Notes: generated by a model from the sequence alone, not told the origin. A DNA stretch of 39,838 nucleotides from Glaciecola sp. UBA1851 (GCA_002338515.1 DDIL01000148.1:34554-74391); one strand, 5' to 3'; shown: positions 17,768 through 26,910, numbered from the stretch's first letter. Made by a program: numbers and translations.

Positions 17768-18619
17768 TTATAAATATTCCTTTAAACAATCCAACGTTTT
17801 CAGCTCCACAATTTCGGGTAGTAATAAAGGGGACGGCAGTTCGCAATGCCAACCTCGTAAATTGGCAATAACATGCATAACTCTGTACCCTGAATACTGC
17901 TTCATTATTTTATATAGTGGCGCTAAATTTTGATTTAATTTACGTGCTGTATCCAAATCCTTGTGCTTTATTGCTGTCATTATGGGTACCAATAGTTCAG
18001 GAAAAGTACCAGCCAATGTTGAATACCAAGCACTTCCTCCATTTATGATTGCTTCACAGCAATTGGCATCTACAGCATAGCCTGCTTGCCAGTCTAAACT
18101 ACTCAAGCTCTTATGTTGCTCAAAGTTATCAGGTTTCGCGAACACCTTTGTTGCTTGAACATTAGGATGCTTAGCCAAAGTCTTTAATAAAGAATGCTCG
18201 AGCGGTTGTCCTGTGGTTAATGGATTGTCGTAAACACAAAGCGGTAAAGGGCTATTATCTGCAATAGACAAAAAGTAATGTGCTAACTCGTTTGTATTCA
18301 GTGGCACATAAGAAAAAGCGTTCGCAATTACGCCTTTCGCACCGTTTTGTTCGGCAACCTTCGCGGATTCTATTGCTTGTTTGGCAGTCGTTGCACTAAT
18401 ACCTGCAATCCATGGTATTGCAACTTCACTCCAACATTCCATCACCTTATTTCGTTGAGTTGATGACAAATAGGCAAAGCTACCTGTACTGCCTAGCACG
18501 CCTATTGAATCCAACCCCGTTGAATCAATATGATCACGAATATGCCTAAGCGTATTAAAATCGACAGTATCAGCTTTCATTGGGGTAATGGGGAAACCGC
18601 TTAATCCTTTAAAAATCAT
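17768..18619 (-). CDS. DapA-family aldolase/lyase-like protein
   Basis: A 283-residue TIM-barrel protein of the dihydrodipicolinate synthase / N-acetylneuraminate lyase family. From the ATG at 18619, the catalytic Tyr is Y130 (LCVYDNP) and the Schiff-base Lys is K158 (VQATKVFAK). The substrate loop reads GSTGSF instead of the common GTTGE, so it is probably not the lysine-pathway DapA but a lyase or aldolase acting on another keto acid. A GTG at 18631 would add four residues, but AAAGAG lies directly against it, and the family normally begins close to an FKG motif. It follows the alpha/beta hydrolase gene by fewer than 20 bases, so the two are surely co-transcribed. Confidence 0.85.
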   Translation of the reverse strand: MIFKGLSGFPITPMKADTVDFNTLRHIRDHIDSTGLDSIGVLGSTGSFAYLSSTQRNKVMECWSEVAIPWIAGISATTAKQAIESAKVAEQNGAKGVIANAFSYVPLNTNELAHYFLSIADNSPLPLCVYDNPLTTGQPLEHSLLKTLAKHPNVQATKVFAKPDNFEQHKSLSSLDWQAGYAVDANCCEAIINGGSAWYSTLAGTFPELLVPIMTAIKHKDLDTARKLNQNLAPLYKIMKQYSGYRVMHVIANLRGWHCELPSPLLLPEIVELKTLDCLKEYL

Positions 18620-18638
18620 TCTTGAGTGCACTCTTTTG

Positions 18639-20549
18639 TTAGTTTTTTACGCTTACTACCGCTTTATTCCACAGCCATTGGCCTTGCTCAAGCACATTGT
18701 CTCTGTCTTCTTCTAGTAAGGTTTTTTCGTTAATAGCATTATCTATCGCCTTGTTTAACTTGGCTTGATAAGTATCCCAATTGTTATAACGCGAAAGTAT
18801 ATTTTCCTTGGGTAATAGTTTAATAGCGCCCCTAAAATCCATCATTTCTTTTTTTGCAAATACAGCATTATGACGAAGTACCCAAGGTAAGAAACTTGCT
18901 AGCGGCTCCACTATCAAAGGGTGGCTAATCCCCCCAAGTTCATTCCCAAAGTTATCAATCTCTGGTAAAGGAGGAGATATAATCGCGAGTATTCTTGGTG
19001 GATTATGTTCAATAATGCCAGTCGACCATTTACTGCCATAATCATAAATGTAAGCTGTGTGTGGGCTGATTGGCTTGGTTAACTCTGATAACACACTTGG
19101 TAATTGATATTGATTAATGTTTACAAGCGTTTTAGATTCAAAGCTTGGGTACTTACTTGCCGGTGGAGGCACATCGTCTATCACCCAATGTGTTAAATTA
19201 GCTAAACTTGCGCGCAAGTTTAATAAAAAGTTAAGTGGGTTACCTTGAAAGTAATTGCTTACACTCTCTATAGATAATAAATTTTCCTCGCGCTCTACAA
19301 AGTGTTGACCAGAAGCCAAGTGATATATTCTTTCATTTGGTAAGGGAGAAACGTCTTCACCATTATGTGTATGAATTAACCCTGCCGCTCTGCCCCAGTA
19401 TTCATAACCTGTATTGGTATAAAATATTTTTGGTTGATATTCTTTTGCTAAATTTGATAACAAGCCGTCTTTGTTACCCGTTATAGGATGAGAAACCGCC
19501 TGACTGGTAAATGGAAAAACGTCGGTTGGATAAAAGAATGCAGACATTCTATGCGCATCGCGAGAGGGTTGTCCAAACCTATGGTTAAAGCTCCCCCTGC
19601 CAGCGCCTGCTGTATGGATCAGCATGCCATCAAACGCTCGCATGCCTTCTTCGGTTTGATTAAACCCTTGATACAAAAAATGACGCAACCAACGTCCTGT
19701 TTGTGATACACCAAATGCGATAACTTTGTCACTATTAAATGTTGTATTAGGGCGTTTAAGATATTCGGCCGTGTCTCTAACTAAAGCAAAACCTAAACCT
19801 TGAACTATTGAGTTTTCAGTTGGATAAACCAACTCATAAATACCTGGGGTGAAATTGCCATTGATATTCAATCCGTCCTCAGTAAACTCCCAAAGGTTTC
19901 TAGGCACTACAACTTTTGCACCGTTTGGCCGTTCGCGATAAGTTAAATAGGCGATATTGTTCTCATTACTCGCATACTTATATACGGTTTTGATGCTATT
20001 ACGATGAGACAAACCTAAAGACTCGGTTGGTGTTTCTACTGTCCAATCACTCCTAGCCATGCCCGATGTACCCATTGCAGTAGGTAAACTAACCCACATG
20101 TTTTCATCGCTTTCAAACACATCTGACTGCCAGCCCACCCACATAACCGACAAACCAAGCCTTTGAATTAGCGCATCTCCAATATCACTTGGTTTGTTAG
20201 GCGTGTGTTGTCCACTCGCTTTGTTAAAATATCGCAATGAGGCTTTTGAACCGCGATTACTAATTTCAATTAACGTGCCTTTTCGAGCTGCAGGATCAGC
20301 GAGTTGGATCATATAAAACGTTGTTTTAACGTTTACCAGGCCCTTTTCAGTTTCGGCTAAATTGAGGTCAACAATACGTTGGTTTTGTTGGTGGGTAGGG
20401 TCATATTTAAAATACGCGTATCCTTGAACGGCTTCTAATTGAATATCGTTAGCGGTAAACGTGTTCGATTTTTTTATCTCAATTTCAACGAGTTTAGAAA
20501 ATGTAGAAAAACTTATAAAAAACAATATTATAAATGCAAGTATACGCAT
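18639..20549 (-). CDS. Exported alpha/beta hydrolase-domain protein (Abhydrolase_10 type)
   Basis: A 636-residue secreted or periplasmic protein with a signal peptide (MRILAFIILFFISFSTFS). It resembles the large 'alpha/beta hydrolase domain-containing' family, PF20091 as I remember it. The nucleophile elbow is GVSQTGR with Ser282, followed by FLYQGFN and the conserved stretch IHTAGAGRGSFNHRFGQPSRDAH. Length agrees with the family, whose substrates are mostly unknown; esters or lactones are likely. It is the first gene of a leftward cluster with the DapA-like gene directly downstream, which suggests a catabolic pair in which the hydrolase releases the compound that the aldolase then cleaves. 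GGGA lies about 10 bases before the ATG. Confidence 0.82.
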   Translation of the reverse strand: MRILAFIILFFISFSTFSKLVEIEIKKSNTFTANDIQLEAVQGYAYFKYDPTHQQNQRIVDLNLAETEKGLVNVKTTFYMIQLADPAARKGTLIEISNRGSKASLRYFNKASGQHTPNKPSDIGDALIQRLGLSVMWVGWQSDVFESDENMWVSLPTAMGTSGMARSDWTVETPTESLGLSHRNSIKTVYKYASNENNIAYLTYRERPNGAKVVVPRNLWEFTEDGLNINGNFTPGIYELVYPTENSIVQGLGFALVRDTAEYLKRPNTTFNSDKVIAFGVSQTGRWLRHFLYQGFNQTEEGMRAFDGMLIHTAGAGRGSFNHRFGQPSRDAHRMSAFFYPTDVFPFTSQAVSHPITGNKDGLLSNLAKEYQPKIFYTNTGYEYWGRAAGLIHTHNGEDVSPLPNERIYHLASGQHFVEREENLLSIESVSNYFQGNPLNFLLNLRASLANLTHWVIDDVPPPASKYPSFESKTLVNINQYQLPSVLSELTKPISPHTAYIYDYGSKWSTGIIEHNPPRILAIISPPLPEIDNFGNELGGISHPLIVEPLASFLPWVLRHNAVFAKKEMMDFRGAIKLLPKENILSRYNNWDTYQAKLNKAIDNAINEKTLLEEDRDNVLEQGQWLWNKAVVSVKN

Positions 20550-20711
20550 ATGAACATCCCAAATTTATCGCGATTATCATCAAAGAATAATTATTCTTAT
20601 ACTATGCCTGCAATAAAAAGCGTGACCACGCATAGATAAGCGCAAGCATAGTATAGGTAAATTACGTAATCAAAATAATCGCTAATAAGTACGGTGATGA
20701 ATCATGTTTTG

Positions 20712-20972
20712 TTAAGAATGACAACAAGGAAAAGGTGGGCAGCATACATACTGTATCTTTTCCTTCAAATCTTTCAATGCTATTTGACTAACTTGGCTAA
20801 TGAAAACCTGATCAAGTAATGCCAACACACCTAAACTTAGAATAATTACTAATGGATAAATAACGAACCCACTAAACGGACTAAATTGAATGTCAATCAA
20901 TATTGGTAAAGTACCTAGTAGCAAAATAGCGAATAAACTAACGAAGCGAAAAATAAAAAGTATGTGTTTCAT
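20712..20972 (-). CDS. Small membrane protein with a Cys-rich tail
   Basis: An 86-residue protein of no known family. Two hydrophobic helices (about residues 5-28 and 34-57) are followed by a short charged amphipathic stretch (ISQVSQIALKDLKEKIQ) and a tail CCPPFPCCHS with Cys at 77, 78, 83 and 84. The tail could bind metal, form disulfides or be modified. A good SD (TTAGGTG, 6 bases from the ATG) supports translation. A dyad-containing element 92 bp upstream is also found in front of the neighbouring LysR gene, suggesting that the regulator controls it. Confidence 0.6.
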   Translation of the reverse strand: MKHILFIFRFVSLFAILLLGTLPILIDIQFSPFSGFVIYPLVIILSLGVLALLDQVFISQVSQIALKDLKEKIQYVCCPPFPCCHS

Positions 20973-21064
20973 GAATGCACCTAAGAGATATAAACAGTTT
21001 AATAATACGTGTACTATAAAAATCTACTGGTTCATTCACAAAAGGAAAATATTCACCTGATTAG

Positions 21065-21086
21065 TGAATTAAATTCATCTAAATTT
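21065..21086. promoter_or_regulatory. Candidate LysR site before the small membrane protein gene
   Basis: The left 13 bases are a perfect dyad, TGAATT A AATTCA, followed by a CTAAAT stretch. The 22-bp element matches the element at 22064-22085 at 19 of 22 positions. It lies 92 bases upstream of the small membrane protein start and downstream of the LysR stop. Confidence 0.45.
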
Positions 21087-21126
21087 CTAGGTAAATAGAA
21101 TGCCAATTTAGACTATCGCATACTAT

Positions 21127-22020
21127 TTACACTTTTAATGTTAAATAAGGCGATTTTGTAAGCCAACTTAGAAAGCACTCTATTTCATTTTTCTCATGGT
21201 TTTCGCTTTTAAAAACAGCGTAAAGATCACTGTCGTATTTTAGATTTATATCGAAGGGTTTGACTAATCTCCCAGTGTCTACTGTTTTCTGTTCAATTGG
21301 AAAAACTGCCAATGCTATACCTAAACCTTCTTCAGCCGCTGTGATGGCATCATCATACCTGTCAAACGATAAATAATGAGAGTCGACCATACTTGTTAAG
21401 TTAAGCTCAGTTGCAAACCGTCCCCATACATTTTCTAAGCTACTGATATTAATTAGGGGAAGTTGGTTGAGTATTTCAAAATCGATATTTTTCTGGTTTT
21501 TAAGTAATTTTGGAGAGCATACCGGCGAAACATAAATATCACATAACTTCTTTGCTATCAGTTCAGGCCAATCACCCTCTCCAATACGAATAGCTAGGTC
21601 ATAATCTTCGTAACGCAAGTCTATTAATTCACCAGATGTTTCTATCCTCAAATCAATATCGGGGTGAGCGGTTTGAAATTGTCCTAATTGCGGAATAATA
21701 ATATGTGTGGCCAGTGTGCTGAAAGTTGTCACCTTTAGTATGGGATGGGAGAATTTAGCTTTTAATTGTGTTGTGCCGGATTCAAAACTTGCTAAGCCTT
21801 TTTGGATAAATGACAAGTAAAACCTACCAGCGGTATTGAGTTCCACGCCCCTACTTTTTCGTTGAAATAATTGCATGCCCAGCGTTTCTTCAAGTGTTTT
21901 TATTTGGTGACTCACTGCAGACGGCGTAATGAATAATTCCTCTGCGGCTAGCTTAAAACTAGACGTTCGAGCGGCTGCTTCAAACAGTTGCAATAAGTGG
22001 GGAGATGGATACTTTTTCAA
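21127..22020 (-). CDS. LysR-family transcriptional regulator (GcvA-like)
   Basis: A 297-residue LysR-type regulator. The N-terminal winged helix-turn-helix is clear (LLQLFEAAARTSSFKLAAEELFITPSAVSHQIKTLEE, residues 9-45), followed by the FQRKSRGVELNTAG wing. The rest is the periplasmic-binding-protein-like effector domain, with FSTLATHIIIPQL and YDLAIRIGEGDWP in the GcvA/AmpR style. The start is TTG at 22020, which fits the family N-terminus; the next in-frame codon upstream is ATT and a stop follows shortly, and no SD is visible, so expression may be low. A candidate operator lies 44 bases upstream. The effector is unknown. Confidence 0.92.
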   Translation of the reverse strand: MKKYPSPHLLQLFEAAARTSSFKLAAEELFITPSAVSHQIKTLEETLGMQLFQRKSRGVELNTAGRFYLSFIQKGLASFESGTTQLKAKFSHPILKVTTFSTLATHIIIPQLGQFQTAHPDIDLRIETSGELIDLRYEDYDLAIRIGEGDWPELIAKKLCDIYVSPVCSPKLLKNQKNIDFEILNQLPLINISSLENVWGRFATELNLTSMVDSHYLSFDRYDDAITAAEEGLGIALAVFPIEQKTVDTGRLVKPFDINLKYDSDLYAVFKSENHEKNEIECFLSWLTKSPYLTLKV

Positions 22021-22063
22021 AATAGGGGCCGATTAGTTGAAATGTAACCACTATAAATTAAGA

Positions 22064-22085
22064 TGAATAAAATTCAACTAAATCT
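22064..22085. promoter_or_regulatory. Candidate LysR autoregulatory site
   Basis: TGAAT AAA ATTCA followed by ACTAAAT is nearly identical to the element at 21065-21086 (19 of 22 positions). It is 44 bases upstream of the LysR start, in the region between LysR and the divergent GGDEF gene, so it could serve autoregulation or both genes. Confidence 0.45.
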
Positions 22086-22261
22086 GTGCCAGGAAATCAG
22101 TTTGAATGAAATATTCTTTCAGAACAAAATATTTACACTACTTTTTTATTCCTAACGCTGACAGGTATTAGTGTGTTGTTTAAAAAATGAACTGTATACT
22201 TAAGTTGTAGGTATCAATACCGATAACTCTATGAATTAATTATTTTTTGAGCTCATGATCC

Positions 22262-24181
22262 TTGTTTATAAATAGTAAAACAGTCACTCATATTAAAGCT
22301 ATGCTAACTAGCTTTTGTATCGGCGCGTTTATTTTTTGTATATGTCTTTCTACAGTCTTTGCTAAAGACTTTGAAACTGAGCAAGACGCACTTACTCACA
22401 TAGATTACCTTTATTCACTAAAAGGTAGGCAGCCTGATGTTATTTTAGAAGATCTATCAGCAATTGTTAAAATGAGTAAACGCGAAAACTGGACGGACTC
22501 AGCAATGCGCGCTGAGGTGATGCAAGCTGAAATATACTCATTTGTAGCTGATCATAAAAAAGCAGAAGAAGCATTAGAGCTGCTTCATAAAAACTATCCA
22601 TCTATTGAGGATGATGGACTGCTTTTACGACTCAAAGTAGTGGAGCTTACTAGCATACACCAACATGGAGACATTGAAAAAATTCAACAACTAGAAGCGC
22701 TTCTTTTAGATTCAATATCATCGATTAATGATGATGAACTTAAAGTAGACGTGTTGTTGAAAGTCGCTTACATCCAGTACCTTGATTCTCGTTATGATAA
22801 AGCAATCATCACATACAATCTTGCCTATTCGATGGCCCAAGATACAAAAGATCAAGATGCTACAGGTCATATTTTAGTTGCTTTAGGTAATATCTACTCA
22901 AAACAAAGAGACTACCAATCCGCTTTAAATTATTACACTACGGCGATGTCTATTGCTGAAAATTTGGAGCAAAAATTTGGCATTGCCGTGACAGCATATA
23001 ATGTGGGGTACACCTTCTTGTTAATGGGCAACACCACAGAAGCTAGAGAGTATTTTTTAAAATCAACTCAAACATATGATGAAGTTGGCAGTGAAGTGGG
23101 TATGGCTCAAGCAACCAACATGTTGGGCAGAGTCGCAATGGCTGAAGAGCGTTGGTCAGATGCAATTGACCTTTTCATGCTTGCATTACCCTCGTTAGAA
23201 AGTTCGGGTAACATCCAAACGCTATTTCAATTATATGTTGATTTAGCCGCCGTCACTTTAAATCTAAAACAGTTAGATTCTGCCGAATTGTATTTAACTC
23301 AAGCTGAAAATCTGTTTCCTCAAATTGAGAATAAGCATTCCAAACAACTGTTTTATAAAACTTCCTCAGGCATTAAAGCGGCTTTATTTCAATTTGAAGA
23401 AGCTTATTCAACTATACAAAAGATGGCTGCGATTCAACTTGAAATATTTGAACAAGAAGCAGAGCAAGATACGCAAAAGTACTTGGCTGAATTTAACGCT
23501 GAAATCACAGAAGCTAGAAACAGCGCACTGGAAAGCGAAAATGAACTTCAAGCATTAAAATTAGAGAGCCAAAGTGAAACATACAGGCTTGGTGTGGTGA
23601 TTGTTGTATTAGTTTTATGTTTGTTCGTTGCCACGGCTATCTTACTTTTCTTTATCTTTCGGAATCGAAATCATTTTAGAAAGTTAGCACTAGTTGACCA
23701 TTTAACTAATGCGCCCAACAGACGGGCAATTTTACAACATGCCACCCTTTACTTTGAACAAGCAAAATATTGCGGCAATGCACTAGCAATCGGTATTTTA
23801 GACTTAGACAAATTTAAGTATATTAATGACCACTTTGGTCACGACGTTGGCGATGCCGTTTTACAAGTGTTTGCAGAAAAATGTCAGCAATCTATTCGAG
23901 CCCAAGACTGCTTTGGTCGTTATGGCGGTGAAGAGTGGCTATTTGTTCTTGAGCAATCTGAACATGAAAATATATCGCGTATTTTTGAAAGGATTAGAGC
24001 ATTAGTGAATGATTCTGAAATTGAAGGGTTAGGTGAGTCGTATTCTATTACTTTTTCGATGGGAGTAGCTGTTTACGATGAAAAAATTGACCAAAATGTG
24101 TCTGACTTAATTAAACGCGCCGACTTAGCCGTATATAAAGCAAAGCAGTCTGGTCGAGACAAATTGGTTTTTACTGATTAA
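22262..24181 (+). CDS. TPR-GGDEF diguanylate cyclase
   Basis: A 639-residue membrane protein. An N-terminal signal or anchor (about residues 1-35) is followed by about 350 residues of tetratricopeptide repeats (for example DQDATGHILVALGNIYSKQRDYQSALNYY and EVGMAQATNMLGRVAMAEERWSDAIDLF). Then come a coiled-coil stretch, a transmembrane helix (about 442-468) and a GGDEF domain. The active site is GGEE (555-558, with Trp instead of Phe after it), with NRR and FGHDVGD motifs. An intact I-site R546-A-Q-D549 lies five residues before GGEE, so product inhibition is expected. It should make c-di-GMP in the cytoplasm in response to a periplasmic signal. The start is TTG 22262; the ATG at 22301 would remove the basic N-terminal residues of the signal sequence. 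Confidence 0.92.
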   Translation: MFINSKTVTHIKAMLTSFCIGAFIFCICLSTVFAKDFETEQDALTHIDYLYSLKGRQPDVILEDLSAIVKMSKRENWTDSAMRAEVMQAEIYSFVADHKKAEEALELLHKNYPSIEDDGLLLRLKVVELTSIHQHGDIEKIQQLEALLLDSISSINDDELKVDVLLKVAYIQYLDSRYDKAIITYNLAYSMAQDTKDQDATGHILVALGNIYSKQRDYQSALNYYTTAMSIAENLEQKFGIAVTAYNVGYTFLLMGNTTEAREYFLKSTQTYDEVGSEVGMAQATNMLGRVAMAEERWSDAIDLFMLALPSLESSGNIQTLFQLYVDLAAVTLNLKQLDSAELYLTQAENLFPQIENKHSKQLFYKTSSGIKAALFQFEEAYSTIQKMAAIQLEIFEQEAEQDTQKYLAEFNAEITEARNSALESENELQALKLESQSETYRLGVVIVVLVLCLFVATAILLFFIFRNRNHFRKLALVDHLTNAPNRRAILQHATLYFEQAKYCGNALAIGILDLDKFKYINDHFGHDVGDAVLQVFAEKCQQSIRAQDCFGRYGGEEWLFVLEQSEHENISRIFERIRALVNDSEIEGLGESYSITFSMGVAVYDEKIDQNVSDLIKRADLAVYKAKQSGRDKLVFTD

Positions 24182-24246
24182 TTTGTAGGCCTTTAACTCT
24201 TCTCGCCAAGTCCAAGCCTTTGTAAGGAGTAATTAATCTGGGGCAT

Positions 24247-25071
24247 CTAATCAGCAACAAATACTAAGTACCATTCAACTTCACCTAACGACGAAATTAA
24301 GAACTTTCCAGCTTGAGCACCTCCTGTTTGACTAGATAGTTTGCGAAGTAGTGTATTCGAATCACCAACATTAAATAAATCAGCCACCTTTAAGTTTTTC
24401 TCTCCTGCTAATATGCGAGGGTGTACCTTAATGTTGCCCAGTTTATCTGTTATTATTAAGGTGCCTTTGCTTGCTAGTTCGTTGTTAGCTAATTTGTCCA
24501 TAAATGAATTAAACGAGCTTGCAACACCAGATAAACCATTGCCTGTAATTTGTTGATAATTCACATATAAATCTACTCGTTTTTTATTCATATCATGATA
24601 AATGCTAATTAGATCTGCATTTTGTGTTGCTGTATAAGCAAAATACCAAGTGTCTATTTCTGGGGTAAGAACTCTCAAAAAACCTTCATGATTCCAATAT
24701 TTATTAGTGTTTTTATCAGCAAAAGACGCGCTGGTTAAGTTAAATGTGGACACATAAAAATTCAGCTTTTCAAGTAATAACGGCTCTTCGTTTGCTGTAA
24801 ATTCGTTGTTTACCCATTCATGTATGTGAGCATCGTTTGCCAGGCTTTTCGCAATGATTTGCATATTTGAGATGCGAGCTGAAATACTCAACGCTAAGTT
24901 ATCTAGCAGTTTTTGATTTAAATGTGACTGGGGCGCTGAATTTGGCGTTTTATTAAATGAGTTCTTTGCCTCATTGGAATGCCCAATAGTAGATATAGAG
25001 GTTAATAATATCAATAAAAATAGGTGTTTACAGGTTTGCTTGATAAATGACCGCTTGTTGTTTGTAGGCAT
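24247..25071 (-). CDS. Free-standing exported Cache-domain protein
   Basis: A 274-residue protein with an N-terminal hydrophobic signal or anchor (CKHLFLLILLTSISTIGHS) and a region resembling the extracellular dCache/PDC sensor domain of chemoreceptors and diguanylate cyclases: a long helix (NLALSISARISNMQIIAKSLA), TWYFAYTATQNADLISIYHD, the YVNYQQ..GNGLSGVASSF strand pair, and GTLIITDKLGNIKVHPRIL. It ends about residue 274 with no kinase, GGDEF or chemotaxis module, so it would bind a ligand and signal only through a partner. The adjacent, convergent TPR-GGDEF gene is a candidate partner. AAAGGG precedes the ATG. It is divergent from the ABC transporter genes. Confidence 0.72.
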   Translation of the reverse strand: MPTNNKRSFIKQTCKHLFLLILLTSISTIGHSNEAKNSFNKTPNSAPQSHLNQKLLDNLALSISARISNMQIIAKSLANDAHIHEWVNNEFTANEEPLLLEKLNFYVSTFNLTSASFADKNTNKYWNHEGFLRVLTPEIDTWYFAYTATQNADLISIYHDMNKKRVDLYVNYQQITGNGLSGVASSFNSFMDKLANNELASKGTLIITDKLGNIKVHPRILAGEKNLKVADLFNVGDSNTLLRKLSSQTGGAQAGKFLISSLGEVEWYLVFVAD

Positions 25072-25216
25072 GAGTAAACCCTTTTCTTATAAGTATTAGA
25101 TAGCGTATAGTAGACGAAATTTGATTAAACTTAGATATGTTCAAGTCTTAAGCATATTGTGTTTATTCGTACTCTTACAAAGTTAAAAAAGCCCATAAAC
25201 TAAAATAAGGACATTG

Positions 25217-26149
25217 ATGTTATCTATTTCTGGCTTATCTAAATGTTACAAAGACAAGCATGCTCTGGAAAATGTTTCATTCGACCTTGATAGGGGTGAA
25301 ATTGTAGCGCTTTTAGGCGCGAACGGTTCGGGTAAAACCACAACGGTTCAGTCTATTTGTAAGCTAATTGAATATGATGAGGGCACAATTACTCTAGATG
25401 GCGAGCCCACACATTCTTCAAATGCATACTTACAAAAAGTGGGCGCAGTATTAGGTGGTAGTAGAAATATTAACTGGCGTTTAACGGCCAAACAAAACGC
25501 AGATTACTTTGCGCGATTACGCGGCTTCTCAGGCACTAAAATTCATCAAAATATTAATGAATTACACAGTGCTTTGGGGCTAGATGAGCATAGTAAGAAA
25601 GAGGTAATGAAGCTATCAACTGGCAACAAACAAAAGGCGGCACTTTTGTGCGCCCTGAGTTATACGCCTGATTTTGTTTTACTTGATGAGCCAACGTTAG
25701 GTCTCGATTTTCAAACAGTTGATGACTTACAAACCATTATTAAACAATGTGCCAACAAGCAAAATCAAGGCTTATTAATTACTAGCCATGACTTAGCCTT
25801 TATTGAAAATATTTGTAGTAGGGTGATTGTCCTGCATCAAGGTAAGCTATTGTTTAAAGGCGATGTGTCAGCGCTAAAATCAAAAATGTATAAATACCGC
25901 TTAAGTTTACAATTAAACGATCGCCAACAGTTTCCTCTCGCAAGCATGCAATCTCTATGGGATGGGCGTTTCGCCATTACCGAGAACCCTGAAACACAAA
26001 TAGTAGACGTTCATTTTGAAACGAGTGAACAGTCTTTAAAATTTATCCATCATATTCATGAACAAAAAATCTCAATAGCAGAACTGAAAATTGCGCCGCT
26101 TTCAGTAGATGAAGCCTACCAAGCGTTAGTTAAAAGTGAGAAACAATAA
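25217..26149 (+). CDS. ABC transporter ATP-binding protein
   Basis: A 310-residue ABC ATPase. The Walker A motif GANGSGKT is at residues 34-41, the signature LSTGNKQK is near 137, and Walker B plus D-loop reads FVLLDEPTLGLD near 155. The switch His is in LLITSHDLAF. The signature is a variant common in ABC-2 exporters. The C-terminal 90 residues are a DUF4162-like accessory region of the kind seen in such ATPases. The start is the ATG at 25217 (AAGG 6 bases upstream) rather than the TTG one codon earlier. Its stop overlaps the start of the permease gene by one base, so the two form a transcriptionally and translationally coupled transporter. Confidence 0.92.
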   Translation: MLSISGLSKCYKDKHALENVSFDLDRGEIVALLGANGSGKTTTVQSICKLIEYDEGTITLDGEPTHSSNAYLQKVGAVLGGSRNINWRLTAKQNADYFARLRGFSGTKIHQNINELHSALGLDEHSKKEVMKLSTGNKQKAALLCALSYTPDFVLLDEPTLGLDFQTVDDLQTIIKQCANKQNQGLLITSHDLAFIENICSRVIVLHQGKLLFKGDVSALKSKMYKYRLSLQLNDRQQFPLASMQSLWDGRFAITENPETQIVDVHFETSEQSLKFIHHIHEQKISIAELKIAPLSVDEAYQALVKSEKQ

Positions 26150-26910
26150 TGCATTTACACCTTTTATTTAACGAACTGAAACTACAGTATTATGAAATGC
26201 GTCAATACTGGTTTGAAACGGTTAGCGGTTTAATTTTAATCTTATTAATGTTTGTTGGGTTATTTTATGGCATCAAAGGTTTTGTGGTTGAGCAGGGCGA
26301 TAATCAGTCTTTAGACGGATTGGTATTTGGGTTTATTATGTGGAGCTTTGCCAGCGCAGCTTATGGCTCTGTTACCAAAACCCTTATTGAAGACAATCAA
26401 AAAGGGTATTTAGAACAGTTATTCTTGTGTCCACAAGGTTTTGTTTCTCTTGTTTTACATCGTTCACTGGCTGACAATTTAACAAGCGTTTTTATGGTAA
26501 CAATTATTGCTTATATCGCTATGGCTGCAACGAATAATTGGCTGGATATTAATTTCCCCATTATGTACGGAATATTACTGTTGGCCGCACCATCTTTAGT
26601 TGGTTTTGGCTTAATCATGTGCGGCCTTGCTCTAGTGTTCAAGCGAGTTGAGACAATAGGTGCATTTTTAACGCTAGGCTTAATGGGCTTAGTGGCACTA
26701 GATGGGTTGCCCTTTAACTTGTTCAGTTTATTGCCATTTGTACCAGGTGTGTCATTAGCAAGAGAAGTCGTGCTAGAGCAATCGCCCTTCATTTGGTCTC
26801 ACTTAGTTATAGTATTGGCAAATTCTGCTATTTATCTTGGTTTGGGTATTGTCACATTTACATTTTTTGAGCGTAAAGCGAAAAAACTCAATTTAATTGG
26901 CCAATACTAG
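26149..26910 (+). CDS. ABC-2 type transporter permease
   Basis: A 253-residue permease with about six hydrophobic segments: LILILLMFVGLFYGIKG, a second around FGFIMWSFASAAYGS, then IIAYIAMAA, MYGILLLAAPSLVGFGLIMCGLALV, TLGLMGLVALDG and a C-terminal LANSAIYLGLGIVTFTFF. This is the ABC-2 export-permease pattern, with an amphipathic interface helix before the first segment. One base overlaps the ATPase gene. Substrate unknown: ABC-2 systems export drugs, lipids, polysaccharides or sodium. No regulator or membrane-fusion gene is adjacent. Confidence 0.88.
   Translation: MHLHLLFNELKLQYYEMRQYWFETVSGLILILLMFVGLFYGIKGFVVEQGDNQSLDGLVFGFIMWSFASAAYGSVTKTLIEDNQKGYLEQLFLCPQGFVSLVLHRSLADNLTSVFMVTIIAYIAMAATNNWLDINFPIMYGILLLAAPSLVGFGLIMCGLALVFKRVETIGAFLTLGLMGLVALDGLPFNLFSLLPFVPGVSLAREVVLEQSPFIWSHLVIVLANSAIYLGLGIVTFTFFERKAKKLNLIGQY

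Noticed and set aside
25217..26149. ABC signature LSTGNKQK differing from LSGGQ
   Set aside because: This variant is common in ABC-2 type exporter ATPases and does not suggest loss of function.
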